15,618 nt of DNA from JBLNBU01 sp050260215 (GCA_050260215.1 JBLNBU010000007.1:1-15618), one strand, 5' to 3'; positions 5,432-13,070 are shown, counted from the first letter of the stretch. The notes: generated by a model not told the origin, from the letters alone. A program made the numbers and translations.

Positions 5432-6619
5432 ATGGAGAACAATTCGTATTCGCGTCGTCGGATTCTTCAGGCGGGCGCTGCCGCGGCCGCCGTCGGCTTC
5501 GTGCCGACCAGGTTTGCCATCGGCAACACCGCCAAGGTCAAGGTCGGACTGATGCTGCCCTATTCGGGCACCTATGCGGGCCTGGGCGAGGCGATCACCA
5601 ACGGCTTCAAGATGGCGCTCGCCGAGCGCGGCGGGAAGATGGGCGGCCGCGACATCGAGTTCGTGGCGCTGGACGACGAGTCCGATCCCGCCAAGGCCCC
5701 CGAGAACGCCAACAAGCTGGCCACCGGCGAGAAGGTCGACTTCCTGGTCGGCACCGTGCATTCGGGCGTCGCCATGGGCATGGTCAAGGTCACCCGCGAT
5801 ACCGGCACCATCACCATCATCCCCAATGCCGGCGCCAACGCCGCCACCGGGCCCATGTGCGCCCCCAACATCTTCCGCACCTCGTTCTCCAACTGGCAGA
5901 CCACCTGGCCGATGGGCAAGGTGGCGTGGGACCGCGGCTACAAGAACGTGGTCACCATGACCTGGAAGTACGCCGCCGGCGAAGAGATGATCGGCGCCTT
6001 CGAGGAGAACTTCCAGAAGCAGGGCGGCAAGATCGCCAAGCAGATCCTGGTGCCGTTCCCCACCGCCGAGTTCCAGGCCAACCTGACCGAGATCGCGGCC
6101 CTGAAGCCCGATGCGGTGATGGTGTTCTTCGCCGGCGCCGGCGCGCTGAAGTTCGTCAAGGACTATGCCGCGGCGGGGCTGAAGGGCATTCCGCTGCTGG
6201 GGCCGGGCTTCCTGACCGACGGCGTGCTGGCCGGCCAGGGCGAGGCGGCCGAGGGCGTGCTGACCACGCTGCACTATGCCGACGCGCTGGAAACCGCCGA
6301 GAACGTCCGTTTCCGCACCGCCTATACCGCCACCTACAAGAAGCCGGCCGACGTCTATGCGGTGCAGGGCTATGACGCCGCCCAGGTGATGGACGCGGCG
6401 CTGAAGGCCGTGAAGGGCGATACCTCGTCGCGCCAGGCGGTCATCGCCGCCATGGAAGCCGCCGAGATCAAGAGCCCGCGCGGGCCCTTCCGCTTCTCCA
6501 AGGCCCACAACCCGGTGCAGGACATCTACCTGCGCCAGGTCAAGGGCGGCAAGGAAGTGGTGCTCGGCGTCGCCCAGGCGGCCGTCGAGGATCCCGCACG
6601 CGGCTGCAAGCTGGCGTAG
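5432..6619 (+). CDS. ABC transporter substrate-binding protein (Liv type, Tat-exported), probably for an aromatic acid
   Basis: This 395-residue protein is a type I periplasmic binding protein of the branched-chain amino acid (LivJ/K, Peripla_BP_6) family. Its N-terminus has a twin-arginine signal, SRRRILQ (residues 7-13), then an Ala-rich core, so it is probably exported folded by Tat. The mature part begins with the typical VKVGLMLPYSGTYAGLGE and continues with the two-lobed pattern (GTVHSGVAMGM, ILVPFPTAEFQANL, VQGYDAAQVMDAAL). The ATG follows GGGAGG with 6-nt spacing. It is the first gene of an operon with two permeases, two ATPases and a benzoate-CoA-ligase-family gene. Liv-type systems in such settings (for example near aromatic degradation genes of Rhodopseudomonas and Thauera/Azoarcus relatives) carry aromatic acids rather than amino acids. 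The substrate here is inferred from neighbours. Confidence 0.9.
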   Translation: MENNSYSRRRILQAGAAAAAVGFVPTRFAIGNTAKVKVGLMLPYSGTYAGLGEAITNGFKMALAERGGKMGGRDIEFVALDDESDPAKAPENANKLATGEKVDFLVGTVHSGVAMGMVKVTRDTGTITIIPNAGANAATGPMCAPNIFRTSFSNWQTTWPMGKVAWDRGYKNVVTMTWKYAAGEEMIGAFEENFQKQGGKIAKQILVPFPTAEFQANLTEIAALKPDAVMVFFAGAGALKFVKDYAAAGLKGIPLLGPGFLTDGVLAGQGEAAEGVLTTLHYADALETAENVRFRTAYTATYKKPADVYAVQGYDAAQVMDAALKAVKGDTSSRQAVIAAMEAAEIKSPRGPFRFSKAHNPVQDIYLRQVKGGKEVVLGVAQAAVEDPARGCKLA

Positions 6620-6635
6620 GCCTGCTTTCCACGTC

Positions 6636-6690
6636 ATGCCCGGGCTCGACCCGGGCATCCGGCAGGGACCCCCGGGCCAAGCCCGGGGGT
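6636..6690. repeat. REP-like double palindrome between binding-protein and permease genes
   Basis: Two perfect hairpins lie in tandem: ATGCCCGGG-CTCGA-CCCGGGCAT (6636-6658, 9-bp stem) and ACCCCCGGGC-CAA-GCCCGGGGGT (6668-6690, 10-bp stem). The first belongs by appearance to a dispersed palindrome common between genes in alphaproteobacteria (recalled, not searched). Placed after a binding-protein gene and before the permease gene, it may protect the upstream mRNA and raise the binding-protein level, as REP sequences do in malE-malF of E. coli. Confidence 0.7.
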
Positions 6691-6727
6691 GACGGGCGAA
6701 GGAGATGCGTTCGGTGGAAGCGGCGTG

Positions 6728-7588
6728 ATGGATGTGTGGTTCTTCCTGATCCAGGTGCTGAACGGGGTCCAGTACGGGCTGCTGCTGTTCCTGGTGGCCA
6801 GCGGGCTGACGCTGATCTTCGGCATCATGGGCATCATCAACCTGGCCCATGGCTCGTTCTACATGCTGGGCGCGTACCTGGCCTATTGGCTGGCGGCCAA
6901 GACCGGCAGCCTTCCTGCGGCAGTGCTCTTGTCCTTGCCCATTGCGGCGGCGGTCGGCTACGCCATCGAGGCGGTGCTGGTGCGCACCCTTTACCGGCGC
7001 GACCATCTGGACCAGGTGCTGCTGACCTATGGCCTGATCCTGATCTTCAACGAGGCGCAGAAGGTGCTGTGGGGCAACGACGTCCACGGCGTCGCCGTGC
7101 CCCAGGCGCTGGCGTGGTCCATCCAGCTCACCGACCGGCTGGCCTATCCGGCCTACCGGCTGGCGCTGTCGGGAGTGTGCGCGGCCCTGGCGGTTGCCAT
7201 GTGGTTCGTCATCGCCAGGACCCGCTTCGGCATGTGGGTGCGGGCGGGGGCCTCGAATCGCGAGATGGTGTCTGCGCTGGGCATCGACGTGAAACTGCTG
7301 TTCGGCGTCGTCTTCGCCGTCGGCGCCGCCATCGCCGGCCTTGCCGGCGCGCTGTCGGCGCCGGTCAACTCGGTCTATCCGGGCATGGGTGAAAGCGTAC
7401 TGATCATCTGCTTCGTGGTCGTGGTGATCGGCGGCGTCGGCTCGGTCAAGGGCGCCTTCCTGGGGGCGCTGCTGATCGGCCTGGCCGACACCTTCGGCAA
7501 GGTGTTCGTGCCTGAATTCGCCAGTTTCTCGGTCTATGCGGTGATGGCCGCGGTGCTGCTGTGGAAGCCGCGGGGGCTGTTCGCATGA
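6728..7588 (+). CDS. Branched-chain-type ABC transporter permease, LivH family
   Basis: This 286-residue inner-membrane protein has about eight hydrophobic segments and the family pattern: SGLTLIFGIMGIINLAHG near the N-terminus, the ATPase-contact loop GASNREMVSALGIDVK in the middle, then FAVGAAIAGLAGAL and IGGVGSVKGAFLGALLIG. It would form the translocation pore with the LivM-type permease encoded next. I start it at ATG 6728, with GGAAG 7 nt upstream; an in-frame extension to 6689 reads into the REP-like palindrome and was rejected. Its stop overlaps the next start (ATGA), so the two permeases are translationally coupled. Family assignment is firm; the carried compound is inferred to be an aromatic acid from the operon's CoA ligase. 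Confidence 0.92.
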   Translation: MDVWFFLIQVLNGVQYGLLLFLVASGLTLIFGIMGIINLAHGSFYMLGAYLAYWLAAKTGSLPAAVLLSLPIAAAVGYAIEAVLVRTLYRRDHLDQVLLTYGLILIFNEAQKVLWGNDVHGVAVPQALAWSIQLTDRLAYPAYRLALSGVCAALAVAMWFVIARTRFGMWVRAGASNREMVSALGIDVKLLFGVVFAVGAAIAGLAGALSAPVNSVYPGMGESVLIICFVVVVIGGVGSVKGAFLGALLIGLADTFGKVFVPEFASFSVYAVMAAVLLWKPRGLFA

Positions 7589-8589
7589 CCGACCGGCTTC
7601 CCCGTTCGCTGGCCCTGGTGCTGCTGGCCCTGGCCCTGGTGCTGGCGCTGTTCCCTGTGTGGGGGGGCTGGGCCTTTCCGGCCAAGCATGCCTTCTTGAT
7701 GCAGAAGCTGACCGGCGTGATGATCCTGGCGGTGCTGGCCATGAGCCTGGACCTGCTGGTGGGCGTCTGCGGGCTGGTCAGCCTGGGGCACGCCGCCTTC
7801 TTCGGCCTGGGCGGCTATTGGCTGGCCATGCTGTCGCCCCAGTACGAGGCCGCCAACCTGTGGGTGGTGCTGCCGCTGGCCCTGCTGGGCACGGCGGCGG
7901 CGGCGGCGGTGGTGGGCTTCCTGTCGATCCGCACCTCGGGCATCTACTTCATCATGGTGACGCTCGCCTTCGGGCAGATGGGCTTCTATTTCTTCAACGA
8001 CAGCAAGCTCGCCGGCGGCTCGGACGGCACCTACATCTACGTCAAGCCGGCGGTAGAGCTGTTCGGGCGCACCGTGGTCGACCTGGACAGCAAGGTGGCG
8101 TTCTTCTACGTCGCCTTCGGCGTGCTGGTGGGGAGCTATCTGCTGCTGCGGGTGCTGCTGGCCTCGCCCTTCGGCCGGGTGGTGCGCGCCATCGGCGTCA
8201 ACGAGCACCGGGTGCGCGGCCTGGGCTACAACCCGGCCGCCTACAAGCTGGTGACCTTCACCATCGGCGGCACCGTCGCCGGCCTAGCCGGCTTCCTGGC
8301 CGCTACCCAGTACGGCTTCGTCAATCCGGCCATGCTGTCCTGGCACCAGTCGGGCCAGGTGCTGGTGATGGTGATCCTGGGCGGCATGGGCACCTTGTTC
8401 GGGCCGATCCTGGGTGCCTTCCTGCTGGAGCTGGCCCGCATGGGCTTCGAGTCGCTGACCGAGCATTGGCTGGCGCTGTTGGGCGCCATGATCATCGCCA
8501 TCGTGCTGGTGCTGCCGCGCGGCGTCGCCGGCCTGGCGCTCGACCTGGCCGGCGCCAGGCGCGCCGACGGCGGGGAGGACCCGGAATGA
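7585..8589 (+). CDS. Branched-chain-type ABC transporter permease, LivM family
   Basis: This 334-residue membrane protein carries LivM family signatures: MILAVLAMSLDLLVGVCG and VSLGHAAFFGLGGYW near the N-terminus, FLSIRTSGIYFIMVTLAFGQM in the middle, and the ATPase-contact loop AIGVNEHRVRGLGYNP followed by VTFTIGGTVAGLAGFL. It pairs with the LivH-type permease. The ATG at 7585 overlaps the preceding stop by four bases (ATGA), and its own stop overlaps the next gene's start in the same way, so three genes are translationally coupled. A GTG in frame at 7561 lies inside the upstream gene and is unlikely to be used. Confidence 0.92.
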   Translation: MTDRLPRSLALVLLALALVLALFPVWGGWAFPAKHAFLMQKLTGVMILAVLAMSLDLLVGVCGLVSLGHAAFFGLGGYWLAMLSPQYEAANLWVVLPLALLGTAAAAAVVGFLSIRTSGIYFIMVTLAFGQMGFYFFNDSKLAGGSDGTYIYVKPAVELFGRTVVDLDSKVAFFYVAFGVLVGSYLLLRVLLASPFGRVVRAIGVNEHRVRGLGYNPAAYKLVTFTIGGTVAGLAGFLAATQYGFVNPAMLSWHQSGQVLVMVILGGMGTLFGPILGAFLLELARMGFESLTEHWLALLGAMIIAIVLVLPRGVAGLALDLAGARRADGGEDPE

Positions 8590-9374
8590 CCGCCCAGCTT
8601 CCCCAGTCGGTCGTCGAGACCCCGGCGGTGATGGAAACCCGCCAACTGACCAAGGCGTTCGGCGGCCTGGTCGCCGTCAACATGGTGGCCTTGCGTTTCC
8701 TCGAGCGCCAGGCCCACGCCATCATCGGCCCCAACGGCGCCGGCAAAAGCACCCTGGTCAACCTGTTGACCGGCCATCTGCCGCCATCGGGCGGCCAGGT
8801 GCTGTTCAAGGGCCGCGACGTCACCCGCCTGCCGGCGCAGGCCATCTCGCGCCTGGGCATCGGGCGCAGCTACCAGAAGACCAACGTCTTTCCCAGCTTC
8901 ACCTGCTTCGAGAACTGCCGGCTGGCGGCGCAGTCCATGCTGTCGACCTCCATGCGCTTCTTCCGGCCGGCCTCGGCCTACCAGGCGGTCAACGAGCGCG
9001 CCCAGCAGGCGCTGGAGCTGTGCGGCCTGGGCAAGCGCCGCGACCGCATTGCCGGGACCATGTCCTATGGCGAGCAGCGCCAGCTGGAAATCGGCATGGT
9101 GCTGGCCACCCAGCCCGAGGTGCTGGTGCTCGACGAACCCTTGGCCGGCATGGGCAAGGAAGAGTCGGAAATGATGGTCGACCTGCTCAAGGACCTGGCC
9201 CGGCGCTACACCCTGATCCTGATCGAGCACGACATGGACGCGGTGTTCTCCATCGCCCAGGTGCTGACGGTGATGGTCAACGGCACCGTGCTGGAAAGCG
9301 GCCCCGTCGAGGTGGTGCGCGCATCCCAGGCGGTGCAGGACGCCTATCTCGGCGACGGAGCGGAGGCGTACTGA
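8586..9374 (+). CDS. ABC transporter ATP-binding protein, LivG family
   Basis: This 262-residue cytoplasmic ATPase has all expected motifs: Walker A GPNGAGKST (48-56), Q-loop Q97, signature MSYGEQRQ (159-166), Walker B with VLVLDEP (179-185) and the H-switch H215 in LIEHDMD. It should pair with the LivF-type ATPase to drive the two permeases. Residues 1-15 are a short extension before the usual METRQLTKAFGG start; Met16 is a possible internal start, but the ATGA overlap with the upstream stop favours 8586. The signature has Y in place of the second residue of the usual LSGG, as is common in LivG. Confidence 0.92.
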   Translation: MTAQLPQSVVETPAVMETRQLTKAFGGLVAVNMVALRFLERQAHAIIGPNGAGKSTLVNLLTGHLPPSGGQVLFKGRDVTRLPAQAISRLGIGRSYQKTNVFPSFTCFENCRLAAQSMLSTSMRFFRPASAYQAVNERAQQALELCGLGKRRDRIAGTMSYGEQRQLEIGMVLATQPEVLVLDEPLAGMGKEESEMMVDLLKDLARRYTLILIEHDMDAVFSIAQVLTVMVNGTVLESGPVEVVRASQAVQDAYLGDGAEAY

Positions 9375-10078
9375 TGTTCCTCGAAGCCGAAGGCATCCAC
9401 TCGTACTACGGCTCCAGCCACATCCTGCACGGCGTCGACTTCTGCGTCGGCAAGGGCGAGACGGTGGCGCTGATGGGCCGCAACGGCATGGGCAAGTCGA
9501 CCCTGCTCAAAAGCCTGCTGGGCATCGTGCGGCCGCGCAAGGGCCGGGTCACCATCGCCGGCCGGCCCATGGCGGGCAAGGAAACCCACGCCATCATCCG
9601 CACCGGTATCGCCTATGTCCCCGAGGGCCGCGGCGTCTTCCACAACCTGAGCGTCGACGAGCACCTGCGCATGGCGGCGCGCCCGGGCCCCAGCGGGCGG
9701 CGCGACTGGACCTATGAGCGGGTGCTGGACACCTTCCCGCGCCTGGCCGAGCGGCGCAGCAACCTGGGCAACCACCTCTCGGGCGGCGAGCAGCAGATGC
9801 GGTCCATCGGCCGTGCCCTGATGACCAACCCCGACCTGTTGATCCTGGACGAGGCCACCGAGGGCCTGGCACCCTTGATCCGGCGCGAGATCTGGCAGGT
9901 GGTGCGCACCATCAAGCAGACCGGCATCGCCACCGTGGTGGTCGACAAGAACGTCGGCGTCCTGCTCGACCTCGCCGACCGCCACGTCATCCTGGTCAAG
10001 GGCCGGGTGGTCTATGACGGCGGTCCGGCGCGCCTGCGCGAGGACCCGGAGATACTGAAAAGGCACATCGGCCTCTAA
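9374..10078 (+). CDS. ABC transporter ATP-binding protein, LivF family
   Basis: This 234-residue ATPase has Walker A GRNGMGKST (35-43), the LivF-typical YVPEGRGVF (81-89), signature LSGGEQQ (135-141) and Walker B LLILDEA (155-161). At the H-switch position the sequence reads VVVDKNV (188-194), so K192 stands where LivG has His and ordinary LivF proteins have Gln (LVEQN). This may mark a subgroup with the two ATPase sites acting unequally. The start overlaps the upstream stop by one base (TGATG), with GGAGG 7 nt before it. It is the last transporter gene; a 57-bp gap separates it from the CoA ligase. Confidence 0.92.
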   Translation: MFLEAEGIHSYYGSSHILHGVDFCVGKGETVALMGRNGMGKSTLLKSLLGIVRPRKGRVTIAGRPMAGKETHAIIRTGIAYVPEGRGVFHNLSVDEHLRMAARPGPSGRRDWTYERVLDTFPRLAERRSNLGNHLSGGEQQMRSIGRALMTNPDLLILDEATEGLAPLIRREIWQVVRTIKQTGIATVVVDKNVGVLLDLADRHVILVKGRVVYDGGPARLREDPEILKRHIGL

Positions 10079-10135
10079 GAGCCGAGACCAACCTGGGAAG
10101 ACAAGAACAACAGGGGTAGCTAGGAGGAAGGCCCA

Positions 10136-11704
10136 ATGTCCCATGTGACCCATTCCGAACCGGTGCTCGACATTCCGCGCGACTACAACGCCGCCACCTG
10201 GTTCATCGACCGTCACGTCACCGAGGGCAGGGGGGCCAAGGCGGCCTATATCGACGTCGACGGCAGTCACACCTATGGCCAGCTGGCCGAGCGGGTCAAC
10301 CGCACCGGCAACGCGCTGAAGGACCTGGGCCTGGCCATGGAGACGCGCATCGCCATGATCATGCTCGACACCGTCGACTTCCCGGCGGTGTTCTGGGGGG
10401 CGATCAAGGCCGGCATCGTGCCGATTCCGCTCAACACCCTGCTGACCACCGGCGATTACGGCTACATGCTGGCCGACTCGCGCGCCCGCGCCCTGGTGGT
10501 GTCGGAGGCCCTGCTCGACCGTGTGACGCCGATCCTCAAGGACCTGCCGTTCCTGCAGACGGTGGTGGTGGCCGGCAAGGATGCCCACGGCCACGTCCTG
10601 CTGTCGGACCTGCAGGCCAAGGCGTCGGCCCAGCTGGCGCCGGCGCCCACCACCCGCGACGACGTGGCCTTCTGGCTGTATTCGTCGGGCTCGACCGGCG
10701 CGCCCAAGGGGGCGGTGCACCTGCAGGGCGACCTGCCGGCGACCGCGGTCCTTTACGGCCAGAACGTGCTGGGCGTGCGCGAGGACGACATCGTCTTTTC
10801 GGCCGCCAAGCTGTTCTTCGCCTATGGGCTTGGCAACGGCATGACCTTCCCGCTGCATGCGGGCGCCACCACCGTGCTGCTGCACGAGCGCCCGACGCCT
10901 GAGGCGGTGGTGGGCATCCTGCGCAAGCACCAGCCGACCATCTTCTATGGGGTGCCGACGCTGTACGGTTCCATCCTGGCCGACCCCGAGTTCCACCGCG
11001 GCACCGCTTCGCAGGCCATGCGCGTGTGCACCTCGGCCGGCGAGGCGCTGCCCGAGGACGTGGGCAAGCGGTGGGAGGAGCGCTTCGGCGCCCCCATCCT
11101 CGACGGGCTGGGCTCGACCGAGATGCTGCACATCTTCCTGTCCAACCGCCACGGCGACGTGCGTTACGGTACCTCTGGCGTGCCGGTGCCGGGCTACGAG
11201 CTGAAGATCCTCAGTGACGACGGCCGCGAGGTGCCCAAGGGCGAGATGGGCGAGCTGGTGGTCAAGGGCCCGTCCTCGGCGGTGGCCTATTGGAACCAGC
11301 GTGAAAAAAGCATGCGCACCTTCCGCGGCGAGTGGACCCACACCGGTGACAAGTACTACATCGACCCCGAAGGCTATTTCCGCTATGCCGGCCGCGGCGA
11401 CGACATGCTGAAGGTGGGCGGCATCTGGGTCAGCCCCTTCGAGGTCGAGGCCGCATTGATCGCCAACGACAAGGTCCTGGAAGCCGCCGTGGTCGGCCAT
11501 GCCGACGCCGAGGGGCTGATCAAGCCGAAAGCCTATGTGGTGCTGAAGCCCGGCATCAGCGGCGGCGAACTGCTGGTCGAGGAGATGCAGGCCTTCGTCA
11601 AGGCCAAGCTGGCGCCCTACAAGTACCCGCGCTGGATCGAGTTCGTCGACGCCCTGCCCAAGACCGCCACCGGCAAGATCCAGCGCTTCAAGCTGCGGGG
11701 GTGA
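10136..11704 (+). CDS. Benzoate-CoA ligase family protein (BadA/BclA/HbaA type)
   Basis: This 522-residue enzyme would join an aromatic acid to coenzyme A with ATP through an acyl-AMP intermediate in the cytoplasm, the entry step to anaerobic or CoA-dependent aromatic degradation. Motifs in order: P-loop YSSGSTGAPKG (182-192), adenylate site GLGSTEMLHIFLSN (324-337), THTGD (401-405), the hinge at GRGDD (419-423) and catalytic Lys514 in TGKIQRFKLR. The length and GSTEMLHIF / RYGTSG wording match the benzoate/hydroxybenzoate-CoA ligase family rather than acetyl- or long-chain-acyl-CoA synthetases. AGGAGG sits 8 nt before the ATG. Coming after a five-gene transporter, it would trap the imported acid as a thioester. 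Benzoate, hydroxybenzoates and similar acids are all possible substrates; I cannot choose between them. Confidence 0.9.
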   Translation: MSHVTHSEPVLDIPRDYNAATWFIDRHVTEGRGAKAAYIDVDGSHTYGQLAERVNRTGNALKDLGLAMETRIAMIMLDTVDFPAVFWGAIKAGIVPIPLNTLLTTGDYGYMLADSRARALVVSEALLDRVTPILKDLPFLQTVVVAGKDAHGHVLLSDLQAKASAQLAPAPTTRDDVAFWLYSSGSTGAPKGAVHLQGDLPATAVLYGQNVLGVREDDIVFSAAKLFFAYGLGNGMTFPLHAGATTVLLHERPTPEAVVGILRKHQPTIFYGVPTLYGSILADPEFHRGTASQAMRVCTSAGEALPEDVGKRWEERFGAPILDGLGSTEMLHIFLSNRHGDVRYGTSGVPVPGYELKILSDDGREVPKGEMGELVVKGPSSAVAYWNQREKSMRTFRGEWTHTGDKYYIDPEGYFRYAGRGDDMLKVGGIWVSPFEVEAALIANDKVLEAAVVGHADAEGLIKPKAYVVLKPGISGGELLVEEMQAFVKAKLAPYKYPRWIEFVDALPKTATGKIQRFKLRG

Positions 11705-11712
11705 CTAGAATA

Positions 11713-11824
11713 CCCCTCTCCCTTGAGGGAGAGGGGAGGGCGAGGGGGTGATGCGTCCGCTCCCTCGCCGCTGCCCTGGGCCCGCATCTCGCCCTCACCC
11801 CGGCCCTCTCCCGCTGGGAGAGGG
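11713..11824. repeat. REP/BIME-like element between the CoA-ligase and hydrolase genes
   Basis: This 112-bp element has two end hairpins: CCCCTCTCCC-TTGA-GGGAGAGGGG (11713-11736) and CCCTCTCCC-GCT-GGGAGAGGG (11804-11824). Inside them GATGCG (11750-11755) and CGCATC (11783-11788) face each other, so the whole unit is an inverted arrangement. Similar CCCTCTCCC...GGGAGAGGG repeats are widespread between proteobacterial genes (recalled, not searched). It ends 15 bp before the hydrolase start and could limit read-through or translation of that gene. Confidence 0.75.
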
Positions 11825-11839
11825 TGGAGACAATGTGCC

Positions 11840-12610
11840 ATGAACCACTTCGACATCGACGGCGTCCGCCTGGAATACCGCTGGGTCGGTCCCGGCCCCG
11901 ATGCGGCGCCGACCCTGGTGATGCTGCACGAAGGCCTGGGCTCGGTCGGCATGTGGCGGGATTTTCCCGACCTGTTGTCCCAGGCCACCGGCTGCGGCGT
12001 GCTCGCCTATTCGCGGCAGGGCTATGGCGGCTCGGACCCGTGCGCGCTGCCGCGGCCGCTGTCCTACATGCACGACGAGGGGCTGGTGGTCCTGCCCAAG
12101 GTGCTGGAGGCGGCTGGGGTCAAGCGGGCCATCCTGGTCGGGCACTCGGACGGCGCTTCGATCACCCTGATCCACGCCGGCAGCGGCAACGCCCCGCTGG
12201 TGGAAGGCGTGGTGGTCATGGCGCCCCACGTGGTGGTCGAGGACTGCTGCGTCAAATCCATCTCGGGCACCACCGACGCCTTCAAGCTGGGGGGCTTGCG
12301 CCACCGCCTGGCGCGCTGGCACGGCAACAACGTCGACTGCGCCTTCTGGGGCTGGAACATGGCGTGGCTGGACCCGCAGTTCCGCAAGTGGGACATCCGC
12401 GGATCGGTGGCGCGCGTCACCGTGCCCATGCTGGTGATCCAGGGCACCGACGACGAATACGGTACCCGGCTGCAGTACGACATCATCGGCACCCTGGCCC
12501 GCGCACCGGTGGAACTGTGCATCCTGCCCGACTGCGCCCACTCGCCGCACCGCGACCAGCCGGAAAAGGTGCTGGCGGCCATCGCTGGATTCGTGACCGG
12601 ATTGACGTGA
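11840..12610 (+). CDS. Alpha/beta hydrolase
   Basis: This 256-residue soluble protein has the alpha/beta-hydrolase fold: the oxyanion segment LHEGLGS (29-35), the nucleophile elbow GHSDG with Ser103, a probable acid Asp204 or Asp205 in QGTDDEYG, and catalytic His234 in DCAHSPH. A cap region lies at about 131-190. It is the last gene of the aromatic-acid operon and may hydrolyse an ester of the imported acid, act as a CoA thioesterase relieving CoA trapping, or cut a ring-cleavage product; the sequence does not decide. ATG 11840 starts the conserved region with only a weak GGAG 10 nt upstream; upstream in-frame sequence is inside the REP-like element and was rejected. The fold is certain, the substrate unknown. 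Confidence 0.88.
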   Translation: MNHFDIDGVRLEYRWVGPGPDAAPTLVMLHEGLGSVGMWRDFPDLLSQATGCGVLAYSRQGYGGSDPCALPRPLSYMHDEGLVVLPKVLEAAGVKRAILVGHSDGASITLIHAGSGNAPLVEGVVVMAPHVVVEDCCVKSISGTTDAFKLGGLRHRLARWHGNNVDCAFWGWNMAWLDPQFRKWDIRGSVARVTVPMLVIQGTDDEYGTRLQYDIIGTLARAPVELCILPDCAHSPHRDQPEKVLAAIAGFVTGLT

Positions 12611-12657
12611 TCCAGTCGTGATGTTCTTATTTCATTCACATTCCAGACGTCGCGAGT

Positions 12658-12748
12658 GAGTCATTTCTGCAACAGCAATGACTCCCGGCGCAGAAAAATG
12701 AATCTTCTGACTCTCGACTTGTTGACGGCTGGAATCTGGCTGTGATTC
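12658..12748. promoter_or_regulatory. Cluster of six GANTC (CcrM methylation) sites upstream of ftsB
   Basis: GANTC occurs at 12658-12662, 12680-12684, 12700-12704, 12709-12713, 12732-12736 and 12744-12748. The first two form the inverted repeat GAGTCATT-N11-AATGACTC, and the last two form GAATC-N7-GATTC. A seventh site (12588-12592) is in the end of the hydrolase gene. GANTC is the target of the cell-cycle DNA methyltransferase CcrM in alphaproteobacteria, where methylation state and the GcrA factor control division genes. Regulation of ftsB by methylation is inferred. Confidence 0.65.
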
Positions 12749-12750
12749 TA
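12722..12750 (+). promoter_or_regulatory. Candidate ftsB promoter
   Basis: TTGACG (12722-12727) is followed after 17 bp by ATTCTA (12745-12750), a weak -10. One GANTC site lies in the spacer and another overlaps the -10 box, as in GcrA/CcrM-controlled promoters. The transcript would start near the ATG at 12759, giving a nearly leaderless mRNA, which fits the lack of a ribosome site before that ATG. Confidence 0.35.
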
Positions 12751-12758
12751 TCGCGGCC

Positions 12759-13070
12759 ATGTTACAGGAACTGCGCCGCCGTCTTCGACATGTAATCGGG
12801 CCTCTGATCGGGCTCGGGGCGGTGCTGTATTTCGCCTACCACACCATCGAGGGCGACCGCGGCGTGTTGGCCTGGCTGCGCCTGAAGGGCGAAATCCTGG
12901 AAGCCGAGATGCAGCTGGCCAAGGTCTCGTCTGACCGTGCCGAGATGGAACACCGGGTGCTGCTGCTGCGCCCCGACCACCTGGACCCCGACATGCTCGA
13001 GGAACGCGCCCGCATCATGCTCAACATGGGCCATGCGGACGAGGTGGTGGTGTTCGACAAGAGGCGGTAG
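12759..13070 (+). CDS. ftsB: Septum formation initiator, FtsB/DivIC family
   Basis: This 103-residue protein has the FtsB plan: a short basic cytoplasmic end (LRRRLRH), one membrane segment (about 12-30), a periplasmic coiled coil (about 38-72) and a small conserved tail LDPDMLEERARIMLNMGHADEVVVF (75-99). FtsB links FtsL and FtsQ in the divisome and helps trigger septal wall synthesis. No Shine-Dalgarno sequence precedes the ATG. In many alphaproteobacteria ftsB lies between eno and the pdhABC genes; here an unrelated operon is upstream and a low-GC insert and lipA-ratA on the other strand follow, so gene order seems rearranged. The upstream region has an unusual density of GANTC sites. Confidence 0.88.
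   Translation: MLQELRRRLRHVIGPLIGLGAVLYFAYHTIEGDRGVLAWLRLKGEILEAEMQLAKVSSDRAEMEHRVLLLRPDHLDPDMLEERARIMLNMGHADEVVVFDKRR

Noticed and set aside
6636..6690. Rho-independent terminator after the binding-protein gene
   Set aside because: The hairpins are strong but have no T-run, and the downstream transporter genes clearly belong to the same operon.
5294..7087. 597-residue minus-strand open frame opposite the MarR end, binding-protein and permease genes
   Set aside because: It is a GC-driven shadow (His/Gln/Arg-rich) of well-supported plus-strand genes and runs through the REP-like palindromes.
9344..11500. 718-residue minus-strand open frame opposite the LivF and CoA-ligase genes
   Set aside because: Composition is typical of an antisense frame, no domain is recognisable, and the sense strand encodes complete conserved enzymes.
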